A stretch of 57,804 bases of DNA from Alphaproteobacteria bacterium (GTDB lineage: Bacteria; Pseudomonadota; Alphaproteobacteria; Reyranellales; JAQSWP01): assembly GCA_029266575.1 (NCBI GenBank), contig JAQSWP010000001.1:1-57804 (forward strand). The letters are read 5' to 3'. The notes under the pieces were generated by a model, which saw only the letters and a list, made by a program, of their open reading frames with translations, made no database searches and had not been told where the DNA came from. Made by a program: the position numbers and the translations under genes. Below are positions 1-8,944 of this stretch, in pieces; positions within the stretch are counted from its first letter, which is position 1, and each line of letters opens with the position of its first letter.

Positions 1-1
1 C

Positions 2-802
2 ACGGTGATCGACGTCGCGCCCGACGTCACGCATGTGAAGCCGGGCGATCGGGTCGCGGCCTTGTCGCAAGGTGGCGGCGGCATCGCCGAACGTTTCGCC
101 GCACCAGCGCATACGGTGTGGAAGATTCCCGACGGTCTCGACGATGCCAGCGCCATGATCGTGGCCGGCACGCATGGCAGCGTGTTCCTGTCGCTCGACT
201 GGGCGGCGCGGCTGCAAGAGGGCGAAACGCTGCTGGTGCATGGCGCGGGCGGCGGCAGCGGATTGAGCGCGGTCATGCTGGGCCATGCGATGGGGGCACG
301 GGTGATCGGCACCGCTTCCAGCGCCGACAAGCGCGCCGCCGCGACCGAGGCCGGCGCTGATGCGATGATCGATTCGCGCAACGAGGATGTACGCGGCCGC
401 GTACTCGAACTGACGCAGGAGCGCGGCGTCAACGTGGTGTTCGATCCGGTGGGCGGGGATCTGTTCGACCAATCGCTGCGCTGCGTGGCACCGGAAGCGC
501 GCCGGGTCTGCTACGGCTTCGCCTCCGGCCGCATCCCGCAGATCCCGGCCAACATCCTGCTGGTCAAGAACATCACCGCCATCGGCTACTACTGGGGCTA
601 TTACATCGGCTGGGGACGGCAGATGCCGCCGCCGGAGAATTTCGTTCGCCTTCGCGACACCATGAGCATGTTGATGCAATGGGCCGCTGAAGGAAGGCTG
701 CCGAAAATGCCGGTAACGCGCTTTCCTGTCGAAGATTTTCGTGCCGCCATGCGCATGGTCGAGCAGCGCGAGGCGATCGGCAAGATCGTGCTGGAATTCT
801 AG
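2..802 (+). CDS. NAD(P)H:quinone oxidoreductase / zinc-independent MDR alcohol dehydrogenase, 5' truncated by window
   Basis: This is the C-terminal part (about 266 codons visible) of a medium-chain dehydrogenase/reductase. The frame is open to the left edge, so the GTG at 5 is internal. The cofactor-binding loop reads HGAGGGSG near residue 80, followed about 20 residues later by a strand ending in A-S-S-A-D-K-R, as in NADPH-preferring quinone oxidoreductases. No structural-zinc Cys cluster is visible in the part present. The family reduces quinones or alpha,beta-unsaturated carbonyls with NADPH. The C-terminus (E-A-I-G-K-I-V-L) is the usual family ending. A GC-rich hairpin follows the stop, between it and the convergent malate synthase gene. 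Substrate unknown. Confidence 0.85.
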   Translation, partial: TVIDVAPDVTHVKPGDRVAALSQGGGGIAERFAAPAHTVWKIPDGLDDASAMIVAGTHGSVFLSLDWAARLQEGETLLVHGAGGGSGLSAVMLGHAMGARVIGTASSADKRAAATEAGADAMIDSRNEDVRGRVLELTQERGVNVVFDPVGGDLFDQSLRCVAPEARRVCYGFASGRIPQIPANILLVKNITAIGYYWGYYIGWGRQMPPPENFVRLRDTMSMLMQWAAEGRLPKMPVTRFPVEDFRAAMRMVEQREAIGKIVLEF

Positions 803-819
803 TTCGCCCCGCGCCTTTA

Positions 820-849
820 CACCTCGCCCCGCTTTAGCGGGGAGAGGTG
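820..849. terminator. GC-rich hairpin between two convergent genes, possible bidirectional terminator
   Basis: Arms CACCTC-GC-CCCGC and GCGGG-GA-GAGGTG enclose a TTTA loop. The hairpin sits in the 54-bp gap between the stops of the quinone oxidoreductase and malate synthase. There is no clean T-tract on either side (ATTAAAATT follows on the plus strand), so it may be a dispersed palindrome of the 'CCCCGC...GCGGGGAGAGG' type rather than an intrinsic terminator. Confidence 0.45.
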
Positions 850-856
850 ATTAAAA

Positions 857-2476
<1,620 letters not shown>

Positions 2477-2559
2477 GCCCTATCCTCCCTGATGATCAAG
2501 GGCTTATAGCCGCCGCTGCCGATGCAGGCAAACAGCAGGGCGGTTTCGCGGGAGGAACC

Positions 2560-3027
2560 ATGCAGATCGAGCAAATGCTGAAGAAATTCACCGATGCCGT
2601 CGAAAAACACGATGGCGCAGCGCTGGGCAGACTTTTTGCCGAGGACGGCGTTTACCACGATGCGTTCTATGGCGCGTTCCATGGCCGGACCAAGGTGGCC
2701 GAACTGATCGACGTCTGGTTCTACAAGACGGCCAAGGATTTCAAATGGGACATGATCGAACCGGTGTTCGACGGCCGCACGCTCTATGTGCGCTACGTCT
2801 TCTCCTACAATTCGATCCTGCCCGAGGCCAAGGGCGCGCGGGTGATGTTCGAAGGCGTCAGCATCATGAAGCTGAACCAGGACGGGCTGATCGAGGAGTA
2901 TCGCGAAGTGGCCGATACCGCCCCGGCGCTATTGGGCCTGAATTTCCCGCCCGAGCGTGTCGCCAAGATCAAGCTCAAGCACGGCGCCGAACTGCGCGGC
3001 AGGGCAGAGGCGAAAGGGCATCTTTAA
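2560..3027 (+). CDS. SnoaL/NTF2-like polyketide-cyclase-fold protein
   Basis: A 155-aa protein of the nuclear transport factor 2 / SnoaL superfamily. An N-terminal helix carries the pattern 'AVEKHDGAALGRLFAEDGVYHDAFYG', the usual pattern of this cone-shaped fold, and is followed by curved-sheet strands. These proteins isomerise, hydrate or simply bind small ligands; the fold does not reveal the reaction. A GGGAGGAACC ribosome site precedes the ATG. It is divergent from aceB (83-bp gap). A second SnoaL-like gene lies at 23.2-23.6 kb; the two are not close copies. Confidence 0.8.
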   Translation: MQIEQMLKKFTDAVEKHDGAALGRLFAEDGVYHDAFYGAFHGRTKVAELIDVWFYKTAKDFKWDMIEPVFDGRTLYVRYVFSYNSILPEAKGARVMFEGVSIMKLNQDGLIEEYREVADTAPALLGLNFPPERVAKIKLKHGAELRGRAEAKGHL

Positions 3028-3033
3028 ACCCTC

Positions 3034-3186
3034 TGTCCCTATCAAGGATATCAAGGACATCAAGGACATCAAGGACATCAAGGACATCAAATCTATCAAG
3101 GCAATCAAGATTCTTAGGGACGCTGTTACACCGCGCGCCTTGAAGCGCGTGGTGTGACAGTGTCCCTATCAAGGATATCAAGGACA
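3034..3186 (+). repeat. Repeat block: 26-bp direct repeats flanking 9-bp tandem repeats and a 23-bp-arm palindrome
   Basis: An identical 26-base segment (TGTCCCTATCAAGG... through ...TCAAGGACA) occurs at 3034-3059 and 3161-3186. The first copy runs into a tandem array of the 9-mer ATCAAGGAC: five near-perfect units at 3041-3085, then three degenerate units (ATCAAATCT, ATCAAGGCA, ATCAAGATT) to about 3112. Between array and second copy sits the palindrome described separately. The 262-bp gap holds no convincing gene; the array read in one frame would give I-K-D repeats, out of frame with the preceding SnoaL gene. Confidence 0.9.
3116..3167 (+). repeat. Palindromic REP-like element, 23-bp arms
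   Basis: Left arm 3116-3138 starts AGGGACGCTGTTACACCGCG. The right arm (3145-3167) is its inverted copy with three differences, around a 6-base loop containing CTTGAA. All three differences become G-U wobble pairs in a plus-strand RNA but C-A mismatches on the other strand, so the hairpin is preserved only in the plus-strand transcript. It resembles REP/RAYT-type elements; no transposase gene lies next to it. Confidence 0.8.
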
Positions 3187-3289
3187 AAGAGCTGGCGGCG
3201 AAATAAGGCTGTTTTGCTGGTCCGGAGGCTTGCTGGACAGGCCTGCATTCCCATGTGAGCATGCGTCTGCAAGGTAGCGAGGAAACGCC

Positions 3290-4411
3290 ATGGCCAAGCG
3301 CGACGATCGTCATATCACGCACGACAAGGCCTACAACACCGTAGCGCCGGACGATTTCCGCGCCATGATCGACGTCGATCGCTACGAGACGCGCTCGGAC
3401 GCCTTCGACGGCATTATCTCGGCGACGCACGATCATTTCTGGGATCCGTACGACCCGGCCTATCTCGATTTCACGCAGAAATTCGACGTCGAGAACGAAT
3501 ACCTGCTGCCGCCGGAACGGCAGATCGAGCTGAAGTCGGCGGTGGCCGACAAGCTCGATGAGAAGCAGAAGATCCGGCTGGTGAACGAGAACGTGCGCTG
3601 GTCGATGTCGCAGATCCTGCATGGCGAACAGGGCGCGCTGTCGCTGTCGGCCAGCCTGTGCGACATCCTGTTCGATCCCGGCGCGCAGGAATATGCCGCC
3701 AACCAGGCGCGCGAGGAAGCCCGTCACGTCGCGGGCTTCGGCCGCTATGTGAAGCTGCGCTGGGGCAAGCCCTATCCGGTGGGCGAAGCCTTGGGCGATC
3801 TGATCAACGAGCTGGTGCTGACGCCGATCGTCTACAAGAAACTGGTCGGCATGCAGATGCTGATCGAGGGCCTGGCGATGGGCGCGTTTGCGCACACCCA
3901 CGCCCACACACGCGATCCGCTCTTGAAGCGGCTGGTGCAGCTGGTGATGACCGACGAGGCCTTCCACCACAAGTTCGGCAAGATCTGGGCCGACCGCACG
4001 GTGCCGAAGCTGACGCCGCAGGAACACGAGATCGTCGAGGACTGGGCGGCAAGCTGTTTCGAGACCCTGCTGTTCAACCTTACCAATATCCGCCAGCGCC
4101 GGGTGATCTACGAGCAGTTCGGGCTGGACTGGGAATGGGTGCGCGATGCCGTGCGCGAGGTCTATTCCGACGACAATAGGCGCAACGACACGCGCGACCA
4201 GGGCAACATCTTCAACGTGCTGGCGCGCACCTTGTGGAAGGCCGGCATCATTACCGACCGCACCAAGCATGTGTACGCCGCCTGGGTCAATATCGAGGGC
4301 TTTGCCACCGACGGCGACTTCATGATCGGCGATGCGGTGGCTGCCGAAGGCATCGAGATGCTGCGCGAAATCAACAAGGGTCGCCGCCGGATCGGGCAGA
4401 AGGTCGCCTAA
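3290..4411 (+). CDS. Ferritin-like di-iron carboxylate protein (oxygenase/oxidase type)
   Basis: A 373-aa protein with a four-helix di-iron site that can be read directly: Glu113 (HGEQ), Glu143-x-x-His146 (EEARH), Glu193 (LIEG), Glu223-x-x-His226 (DEAFHH). This Glu / ExxH / Glu / ExxH spacing is that of ribonucleotide-reductase-like and AurF-type N-oxygenases or fatty-acyl oxidases. About 100 residues lie before the first ligand and about 145 after the last, longer than bacterioferritin. A GAGGAAACG ribosome site precedes the ATG. The protein probably activates O2 for an oxidation of unknown substrate. The downstream neighbour is an alpha/beta hydrolase separated by a TetR-type palindrome, so it is probably a separate transcription unit. 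Confidence 0.82.
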   Translation: MAKRDDRHITHDKAYNTVAPDDFRAMIDVDRYETRSDAFDGIISATHDHFWDPYDPAYLDFTQKFDVENEYLLPPERQIELKSAVADKLDEKQKIRLVNENVRWSMSQILHGEQGALSLSASLCDILFDPGAQEYAANQAREEARHVAGFGRYVKLRWGKPYPVGEALGDLINELVLTPIVYKKLVGMQMLIEGLAMGAFAHTHAHTRDPLLKRLVQLVMTDEAFHHKFGKIWADRTVPKLTPQEHEIVEDWAASCFETLLFNLTNIRQRRVIYEQFGLDWEWVRDAVREVYSDDNRRNDTRDQGNIFNVLARTLWKAGIITDRTKHVYAAWVNIEGFATDGDFMIGDAVAAEGIEMLREINKGRRRIGQKVA

Positions 4412-4491
4412 ATCCGAACAGTCGGCGGATCGGCGCAGACGAGCGTTGCGCAAGCGCCGCCTTGGCATGGACTGGCGCGTCTGGTACCCCT

Positions 4492-4509
4492 ACTGAACAA
4501 CCGTTCAGT
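4492..4509. promoter_or_regulatory. Perfect 7-4-7 palindrome, TetR-type operator
   Basis: ACTGAAC-AACC-GTTCAGT is a perfect inverted repeat ending 11 bases before the hydrolase ATG. GAAC/GTTC half-sites with a 4-base centre are typical of TetR-family operators. At this distance a bound dimer would block initiation or the start of the transcript. The regulator is not adjacent; the only TetR gene in the window (21.6 kb) is flanked by sites with a different core. Confidence 0.65.
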
Positions 4510-4520
4510 CAGTGGTATCC

Positions 4521-5408
4521 ATGACCAGCTCCCTCGTCCGCGCCGCCGGTTCCTCCAGCAAATCCGGCCCTGAGCGCCTGACCTTCCAGATCAAGGAAGG
4601 CCTGGTCCTGACCGCCGATGCCTATGGCGACCCAGCCAACCGGCCGGTGCTGCTGGCCCATGGCGGCGGGCAGACGCGGCATGCCTGGGGCGGCACCGCC
4701 AGGACTTTGGCCGAGCACGGCTGTTACGCCGTCTCGCTCGACCTGCGCGGTCATGGCGACAGCGACTGGTCGCCGGCCGGCGACTACCAGATCGATTATT
4801 TCGCCGATGACGTGCGCCAAGTGGCGGCCGAGCTTGGCCGGCCGGTGATGGTCGGCGCCTCGCTCGGTGGATTGTCGGCCATGGTCGCCGGCGGCGAGGA
4901 GCCAAAAGCAGATTTCGCCGCCGTGGTGCTGGTCGATATCGCGCCGCATATCGAGATCAAGGGCTCCGAGCGCGTGCTCGATTTCATGCGCGACAAGCTC
5001 GACGAAGGGTTCGCCACGCTCGAAGAGGCGGCCGATGCGGTCGCCGCCTATCTACCGGAGCGGCCGCGCCCGACTGACCTGAAAGGCCTGGAAAAGAATT
5101 TGCGCCGGCGCGACGACGGACGCTGGCGCTGGCACTGGGATCCGAAATTCGTCAGCGGCGACCGCAAGGTCGATGGCGCGCGCAAGCCGGACCGGCTGGC
5201 GGCCGCGGTCAAGAACATCACCTGCCCCATGCTGCTGGTGCGCGGCCGCATGAGCGACGTGATCAGCGAAAACTCCGTGCGCAAGTTCCTCGAGCTGCAG
5301 CCGACAGCCCGCTTCGTCGATATCGCCCGCGCCGGCCACATGGTGGCGGGCGATGCCAACGACGTCTTCACCGAAGCCGTGACGACGTTCCTCGACGAGT
5401 TGCGCTAG
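4521..5408 (+). CDS. Alpha/beta-fold hydrolase
   Basis: A 295-aa alpha/beta hydrolase. The oxyanion region HGGGQTRHAW is near residue 47, the strand motif D-L-R-G-H-G-D-S-D near 74, and the nucleophile elbow G-A-S-L-G-G has Ser114. The catalytic His is in the C-terminal A-G-H-M-V motif. This layout fits esterases, lactonases and epoxide-hydrolase-like enzymes acting on small lipophilic substrates in the cytosol. No Shine-Dalgarno is evident; an in-frame GTG nine bases upstream is an alternative start, and a leaderless transcript is possible because the palindromic operator lies immediately upstream. It converges on the low-G+C hypothetical gene. Confidence 0.88.
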   Translation: MTSSLVRAAGSSSKSGPERLTFQIKEGLVLTADAYGDPANRPVLLAHGGGQTRHAWGGTARTLAEHGCYAVSLDLRGHGDSDWSPAGDYQIDYFADDVRQVAAELGRPVMVGASLGGLSAMVAGGEEPKADFAAVVLVDIAPHIEIKGSERVLDFMRDKLDEGFATLEEAADAVAAYLPERPRPTDLKGLEKNLRRRDDGRWRWHWDPKFVSGDRKVDGARKPDRLAAAVKNITCPMLLVRGRMSDVISENSVRKFLELQPTARFVDIARAGHMVAGDANDVFTEAVTTFLDELR

Positions 5409-5415
5409 CCTTACG

Positions 5416-5859
5416 CTACGAAGAAGTCGAAATTCCGTCTTTTCTGTCAAGGTAGTTGGCCAGTGCGGCATCTGCCTGCACGATATGGTCGCTAAGTTCA
5501 AACAGTGCCGGGAGCGCCGGATGTTTTAGTGCTTGATTGCGGTCAAGTCTGACGCCAAATAAATCGGACGACGCCCAAGCTGATTGGGCCGCATCAACAA
5601 TATTGACGTTGTACCGATCTTCATCTGCCCAGATATGGCAGAAGAATGCCGATCGACTTCCTGACCCTGCCCGCCTCGTCCAATCGCCGATGCCGATCAC
5701 GACATCGGCGCGAGGTTCATGTCCGCCTTTGGTAAGAACGGCTTTGTAGATCGCGAAAGGTGCGCCGTCGCGGGCAACGAAGCGGGTCAATATTTCCTGT
5801 TCGGCTCCACAGCACTGACATTCGTTAATTTCTGGTTGGTCGAACTCAATTTCATACAT
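5416..5859 (-). CDS. Hypothetical protein with Cys cluster, atypical composition
   Basis: A 147-aa protein that I do not recognise. It has a C-x-C-C-G cluster at residues 14-18, a possible metal or redox site, then a mixed alpha/beta-looking sequence with several Trp residues (I-G-I-G-D-W-T, F-F-C-H-I-W-A) and an acidic C-terminal helix. Its codons (AAA, ATT, TTT, TGT) are clearly more A+T-rich than those of its neighbours, suggesting recent acquisition. Its ATG starts immediately after the stop of the amidohydrolase gene upstream, so the two could be cotranscribed. It has no signal peptide or membrane segment. Confidence 0.6.
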   Translation of the reverse strand: MYEIEFDQPEINECQCCGAEQEILTRFVARDGAPFAIYKAVLTKGGHEPRADVVIGIGDWTRRAGSGSRSAFFCHIWADEDRYNVNIVDAAQSAWASSDLFGVRLDRNQALKHPALPALFELSDHIVQADAALANYLDRKDGISTSS

Positions 5860-7593
5860 TTATAAACGTCCCGCATCATGCACCACCGTGCCTGAGAACC
5901 AGGTGCGCAGCACTTGCGTTGAAGGCAGATCGTCCAGCGAGCAGGTGAAAGGATCGCGATCGAGCGCGATCAGGTCGGCGTGATGGCCGCGCGCCAAGGT
6001 GCCGATGCCGTCCCAGCGCATCACCTTGGCCGCATCGCGCGTCCACATCATGATCGCTTCCAGCCGGCTGACTTTGTGGTCCGGCGTGTCGTTGCGGTGA
6101 CCGCTGCCGCAGAATTCGTGGGTCTCGGCATAGCGGATGTGTTCGAACAGATTCTTCGGACCCCAATCGGTGCCACAGCCCACTTTCAGTCCGGCATTCA
6201 GCAGGCGCTTCAACGGCACCAGATCTTTGAGCACATGCTCGCCGATGCGCTCCCGATAGAGATCGCCCTTGCCCCAGGAGAAGCTCATCGAGGTGGTGAT
6301 GTCGCAACCCAGCGCCTTGTAGCGGCGCGCGTGCAATTCGGTGGTCAGGATGGAATGCTGGATCAGCCAGTCCTGGCCGGCGATCGCATGTGCCCCCTTC
6401 ATCCGCTCGCAGGAATCGAGGAAATCGTCGTGGTCGCGATAGCCGCCGGCGAGATAGTTGGCGCGCAGGCCGTGATCGGCGCAGTAGCGGATGAACTCGT
6501 CCTGCTTGTCGAGTGAGATGAAATCCATGCCACGCGTCGGCTCGCCCCAGGGATCGCGGTACGGCTCGTGCATGCGGATGAAGCCCGGCCAGCACGGGCC
6601 GCCGGCTCCCAGCGTAGCGCCCTCGATGCGCAGGAAATCGTCGTCGGTGACGGTCAATGAGCGCGCCAGATCGAGATTGGCGCGGAACTGTTCCATCGAC
6701 AGCGGCTGAAACGGCGGAAAGGCGGTCGGCTCTATCTCCAGCGCTGCGGCAACGCGCACCGTCATTGCGTTCCTGGCGCGCAGGCGGCGGTAGGCGTCGA
6801 TATGGGGCAGCACCATGTTGTGGCCCTCGTAGGCCGTGGTGACGCCCAGGCGATTGTACATCGCCATCGCTTTGATGGTGGTCGCTTCCAGATCGACGCC
6901 GGCCGCGGTCGGCAGCTTGGCCAGGATCTGGGTCCAGAACGGATCGAAGGTGTAATAGTTGTTGACCGGCCCGCGCAGGATGCCGGTCGGCTGGCCGTCA
7001 GCGTCCTTCTCGATCTCGACTCTATGCACTTTGTCGGGAAGCTCGCTGGTGATGCCGACGGCGCGCAGGCCAGCCGAGTTGAAGGCGCAGACATTTGGCG
7101 TCACCGGACCATAGGCGGAAAGGACGACCGGGTGGTCGGGCGTGGCGCGGTCGAGCACGCTTCGGTCGGGCAGTTTGCCCTCGGGCAGATCGCGCCAGGA
7201 GCGGCGGATGAAATAGAACGGCTCGCCAACCGGCGTGGTCATGATCCACTGGCCCTTGGGCGTGACGGCGGCGCGTTCGGCGATGCGGGCGACGATGTCG
7301 TCGTGATCCCTGGCATCCGACAGATCGACCAGCAGGCCGGAACGGGCGGCGAAATGCAGCATGTGCGGATGGGTGTCGATCAGTCCGGGCATCAAGGTGG
7401 CGCCGTGCAAATCGGTCTCCTGCGCGCCCTTGCCGGCAAGAGCGCGCATCTCGGCCGGACTGCCCAGCCCCAGGATGCGGCCATCGGCGAAGGCCAGAGC
7501 TTCATGCGTTGCAAGATCGCCGCGGCAATCGCGCACGTTCGCGCCGACGATCACTGTTGCGTTGGGCTGGCTGTCGCGATGCGTCCCGGTCAT
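5860..7593 (-). CDS. Metal-dependent amidohydrolase, YtcJ (Amidohydro_3) type
   Basis: About 577 aa from the preferred start; AAGGA lies 6 bases upstream of this ATG, and longer starts to 7647 exist. The metal-binding H-x-H appears as D-T-H-P-H near residue 75, further His ligands come in the D-W-L-I-Q-H-S segment, and the C-terminal N-x-A-D-L-I-A-L-D-R-D-P part of the composite beta-sandwich is complete (H-H-A-D-L-I-A-L-D-R). Relatives of the YtcJ group hydrolyse C-N bonds of cyclic or N-acyl substrates, often with broad specificity. It is divergent from mgtC-like gene (90 bp). The bulk of the gene shows normal local composition, unlike the downstream orphan. Confidence 0.87.
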   Translation of the reverse strand: MTGTHRDSQPNATVIVGANVRDCRGDLATHEALAFADGRILGLGSPAEMRALAGKGAQETDLHGATLMPGLIDTHPHMLHFAARSGLLVDLSDARDHDDIVARIAERAAVTPKGQWIMTTPVGEPFYFIRRSWRDLPEGKLPDRSVLDRATPDHPVVLSAYGPVTPNVCAFNSAGLRAVGITSELPDKVHRVEIEKDADGQPTGILRGPVNNYYTFDPFWTQILAKLPTAAGVDLEATTIKAMAMYNRLGVTTAYEGHNMVLPHIDAYRRLRARNAMTVRVAAALEIEPTAFPPFQPLSMEQFRANLDLARSLTVTDDDFLRIEGATLGAGGPCWPGFIRMHEPYRDPWGEPTRGMDFISLDKQDEFIRYCADHGLRANYLAGGYRDHDDFLDSCERMKGAHAIAGQDWLIQHSILTTELHARRYKALGCDITTSMSFSWGKGDLYRERIGEHVLKDLVPLKRLLNAGLKVGCGTDWGPKNLFEHIRYAETHEFCGSGHRNDTPDHKVSRLEAIMMWTRDAAKVMRWDGIGTLARGHHADLIALDRDPFTCSLDDLPSTQVLRTWFSGTVVHDAGRL

Positions 7594-7683
7594 TTCCCGT
7601 CCTTGTTTTCCCGCCATGGTGCCGTTCGGAACCGGCCAAAGCCACACGCGTTTTTACCGCGATACCAAAAATTCAGCGGGACA

Positions 7684-8190
7684 ATGGAAACGATCTGGTT
7701 CGACGACCGGCTGGCCGGAATGGACTTCGCCGATGCCGCCTTGCGGCTGGGCCTGGCGCTACTGTGCGGGCTGGTGGTGGGTATCGACCGCGAGGTGCGC
7801 AACAAGCCAGCCGGCATGCGCACCCATATGCTGGTCAGCCTGGCGGCAGCGAGCTTCACCTTGATCAGTTTCGATTTCCATTTTCGATTGGTCGCGCAAG
7901 GCAATGCCGCCAGCAGCGACCCGATCCGCGCGCTGGAAGCGGTGGTGGCGGGCGTCGCCTTTCTCGGCGCCGGCACCATCATCCAGTCCCGCCACAAGGT
8001 CAGCGGCGTCACCACCGGCGCGGGCATGTGGATGGCCGGCGCCATCGGGCTCGCCTGCGGCGGCGGGCTGTTCGCCATCGCCATCGCCCTGACCGTGGCG
8101 ATGTTGGTGGTCGTCACCGTGCTGGGATTTATCGAAGCCTGGTTCGAACGGCGCGCCGGCAAGCCGCCCGAAATGGAGGACAGCCGATGA
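7684..8190 (+). CDS. MgtC/SapB family membrane protein
   Basis: A 168-aa inner-membrane protein with four to five hydrophobic segments. The family signature is visible: G-L-A-L-L-C-G-L-V-V-G-I-D-R-E near residues 23-37, then A-G-M-R-T-H-M-L-V near 44, and G-A-G-T-I-I near 99 with G-V-T-T-G-A-G-M-W. The conserved Asp/Arg/Glu of the first segment and the R-T-H motif are intact. Only the N-terminal MgtC domain is present, as in short MgtC/SapB proteins; the family is linked to magnesium limitation and ATP synthase control. The stop overlaps the ATG of the next small gene (ATGA), indicating translational coupling. Confidence 0.9.
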   Translation: METIWFDDRLAGMDFADAALRLGLALLCGLVVGIDREVRNKPAGMRTHMLVSLAAASFTLISFDFHFRLVAQGNAASSDPIRALEAVVAGVAFLGAGTIIQSRHKVSGVTTGAGMWMAGAIGLACGGGLFAIAIALTVAMLVVVTVLGFIEAWFERRAGKPPEMEDSR

Positions 8191-8357
8191 CATTGGACAA
8201 GAAACCCGCCGCACCGGCCAAGCCGGGCGTCAAGGAAGACACCAAGCGCCGGCCCCGGAAGCCGGAAGACAAGAAGAAGACGGCGCCCGGCCACGAAGGC
8301 GCGCGCTATGGCAACGAGAAGGCCCGGCCCAAGGATACCGGGCGCGAAGGGGCGTAG
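8187..8357 (+). CDS. Small, highly charged basic protein, coupled to the MgtC gene
   Basis: A 56-aa Lys/Arg/Pro-rich polypeptide (M-T-L-D-K-K-P-A-A-P-A-K start; runs such as R-P-R-K-P-E-D-K-K-K) with no hydrophobic segment and probably disordered. Its ATG overlaps the mgtC-like stop by ATGA, the strongest reason to regard it as real. Function unknown; a nucleic-acid or polyphosphate binding role would fit the charge, but this is a guess. Confidence 0.5.
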   Translation: MTLDKKPAAPAKPGVKEDTKRRPRKPEDKKKTAPGHEGARYGNEKARPKDTGREGA

Positions 8358-8377
8358 ACGCCTTCTTGACGCCCTCG

Positions 8378-8467
8378 CCCTTCGACGAGCTCAGGGTGAG
8401 GGGCTTTAGCGTCCGCTTAGCCGGAGCACAAAGAATTCCTCATGCTGAGCCCGTCGAAGCATGAGGG
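8378..8467. repeat. Dispersed 'CTTCGACGRGCTCAG' type inverted-repeat element
   Basis: CCCTTCGACGAGCTCAGGGT (from 8378) faces an inverted relative, CATGCTGAGCCCGTCGAAGC (from 8441). The second copy also forms its own hairpin (CCTCATGCT ... AGCATGAGG). The element fills most of the 128-bp gap between the small basic gene and the MaoC gene. A relative occurs at 56125-56210. It is of the intergenic palindrome kind seen in many environmental proteobacteria. Confidence 0.75.
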
Positions 8468-8485
8468 TTCACAGGCAGCGGCCGC

Positions 8486-8944
8486 TCACCCCCGCCCCTT
8501 CATCATCCGCTTAGGATCGTAAAGCAGCACCGTTTCGCCGCGCTGGTTCTTGACCTCGTTGCTTGTGCGGACGATGGCGCGGTTGCCGATCGAGGTCTGG
8601 CGCAGTTCGGTGACCTCGAACTCGACATGGATGGTGTCGCCGACGAAGGTCGGGCCCTTGACGTCCAGCGTGCAGCCGAGAAAGGCCAGGCCGGTGCCCT
8701 GCATGGTGGACTGGATCAGCAAGCCCTCGGCGAAGGAATAGACCAGCGCGCCCGGCACCGGACGGCCGCCCTTGATGGCCGATTCGGTCTTCAGGAACTC
8801 GACGTTGTTGAACAGCACCTCGCCCATGCCGGTGACGGCGATGAAGGCGGCGAGATCGGCCTCGAAAATGGTGCGGCCGACGGTGCGGAAGCGGTCGCCG
8901 ATCTTGATGTCCTGCCAGTAGAAGCCCAGTCCCACCGTCTTCAT
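8486..8944 (-). CDS. MaoC-like hotdog-fold protein (acyl-CoA hydratase/thioesterase family)
   Basis: A 152-aa single hotdog domain. It begins with a typical MaoC N-terminus (W-Q-D-I-K-I-G-D-R-F-R-T-V-G-R-T-I) and carries the central G-A-L-V-Y-S-F-A-E-G-L-L helix. The Asp/His hydratase-2 dyad expected after the first helix (G-D-x-N-P-x-H) is replaced by G-M-G-E-V-L-F-N-N, so it may act as a thioesterase or have a non-catalytic or altered role. Its ATG overlaps the stop of the upstream CaiB transferase (ATGA), so both are made from one transcript and probably act on the same acyl-CoA. Confidence 0.85.
   Translation of the reverse strand: MKTVGLGFYWQDIKIGDRFRTVGRTIFEADLAAFIAVTGMGEVLFNNVEFLKTESAIKGGRPVPGALVYSFAEGLLIQSTMQGTGLAFLGCTLDVKGPTFVGDTIHVEFEVTELRQTSIGNRAIVRTSNEVKNQRGETVLLYDPKRMMKGRG

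Noticed and set aside
3041..3112. The tandem ATCAAGGAC array as a CRISPR
   Set aside because: The units are 9 bp and contiguous with no spacers. There are no cas genes.
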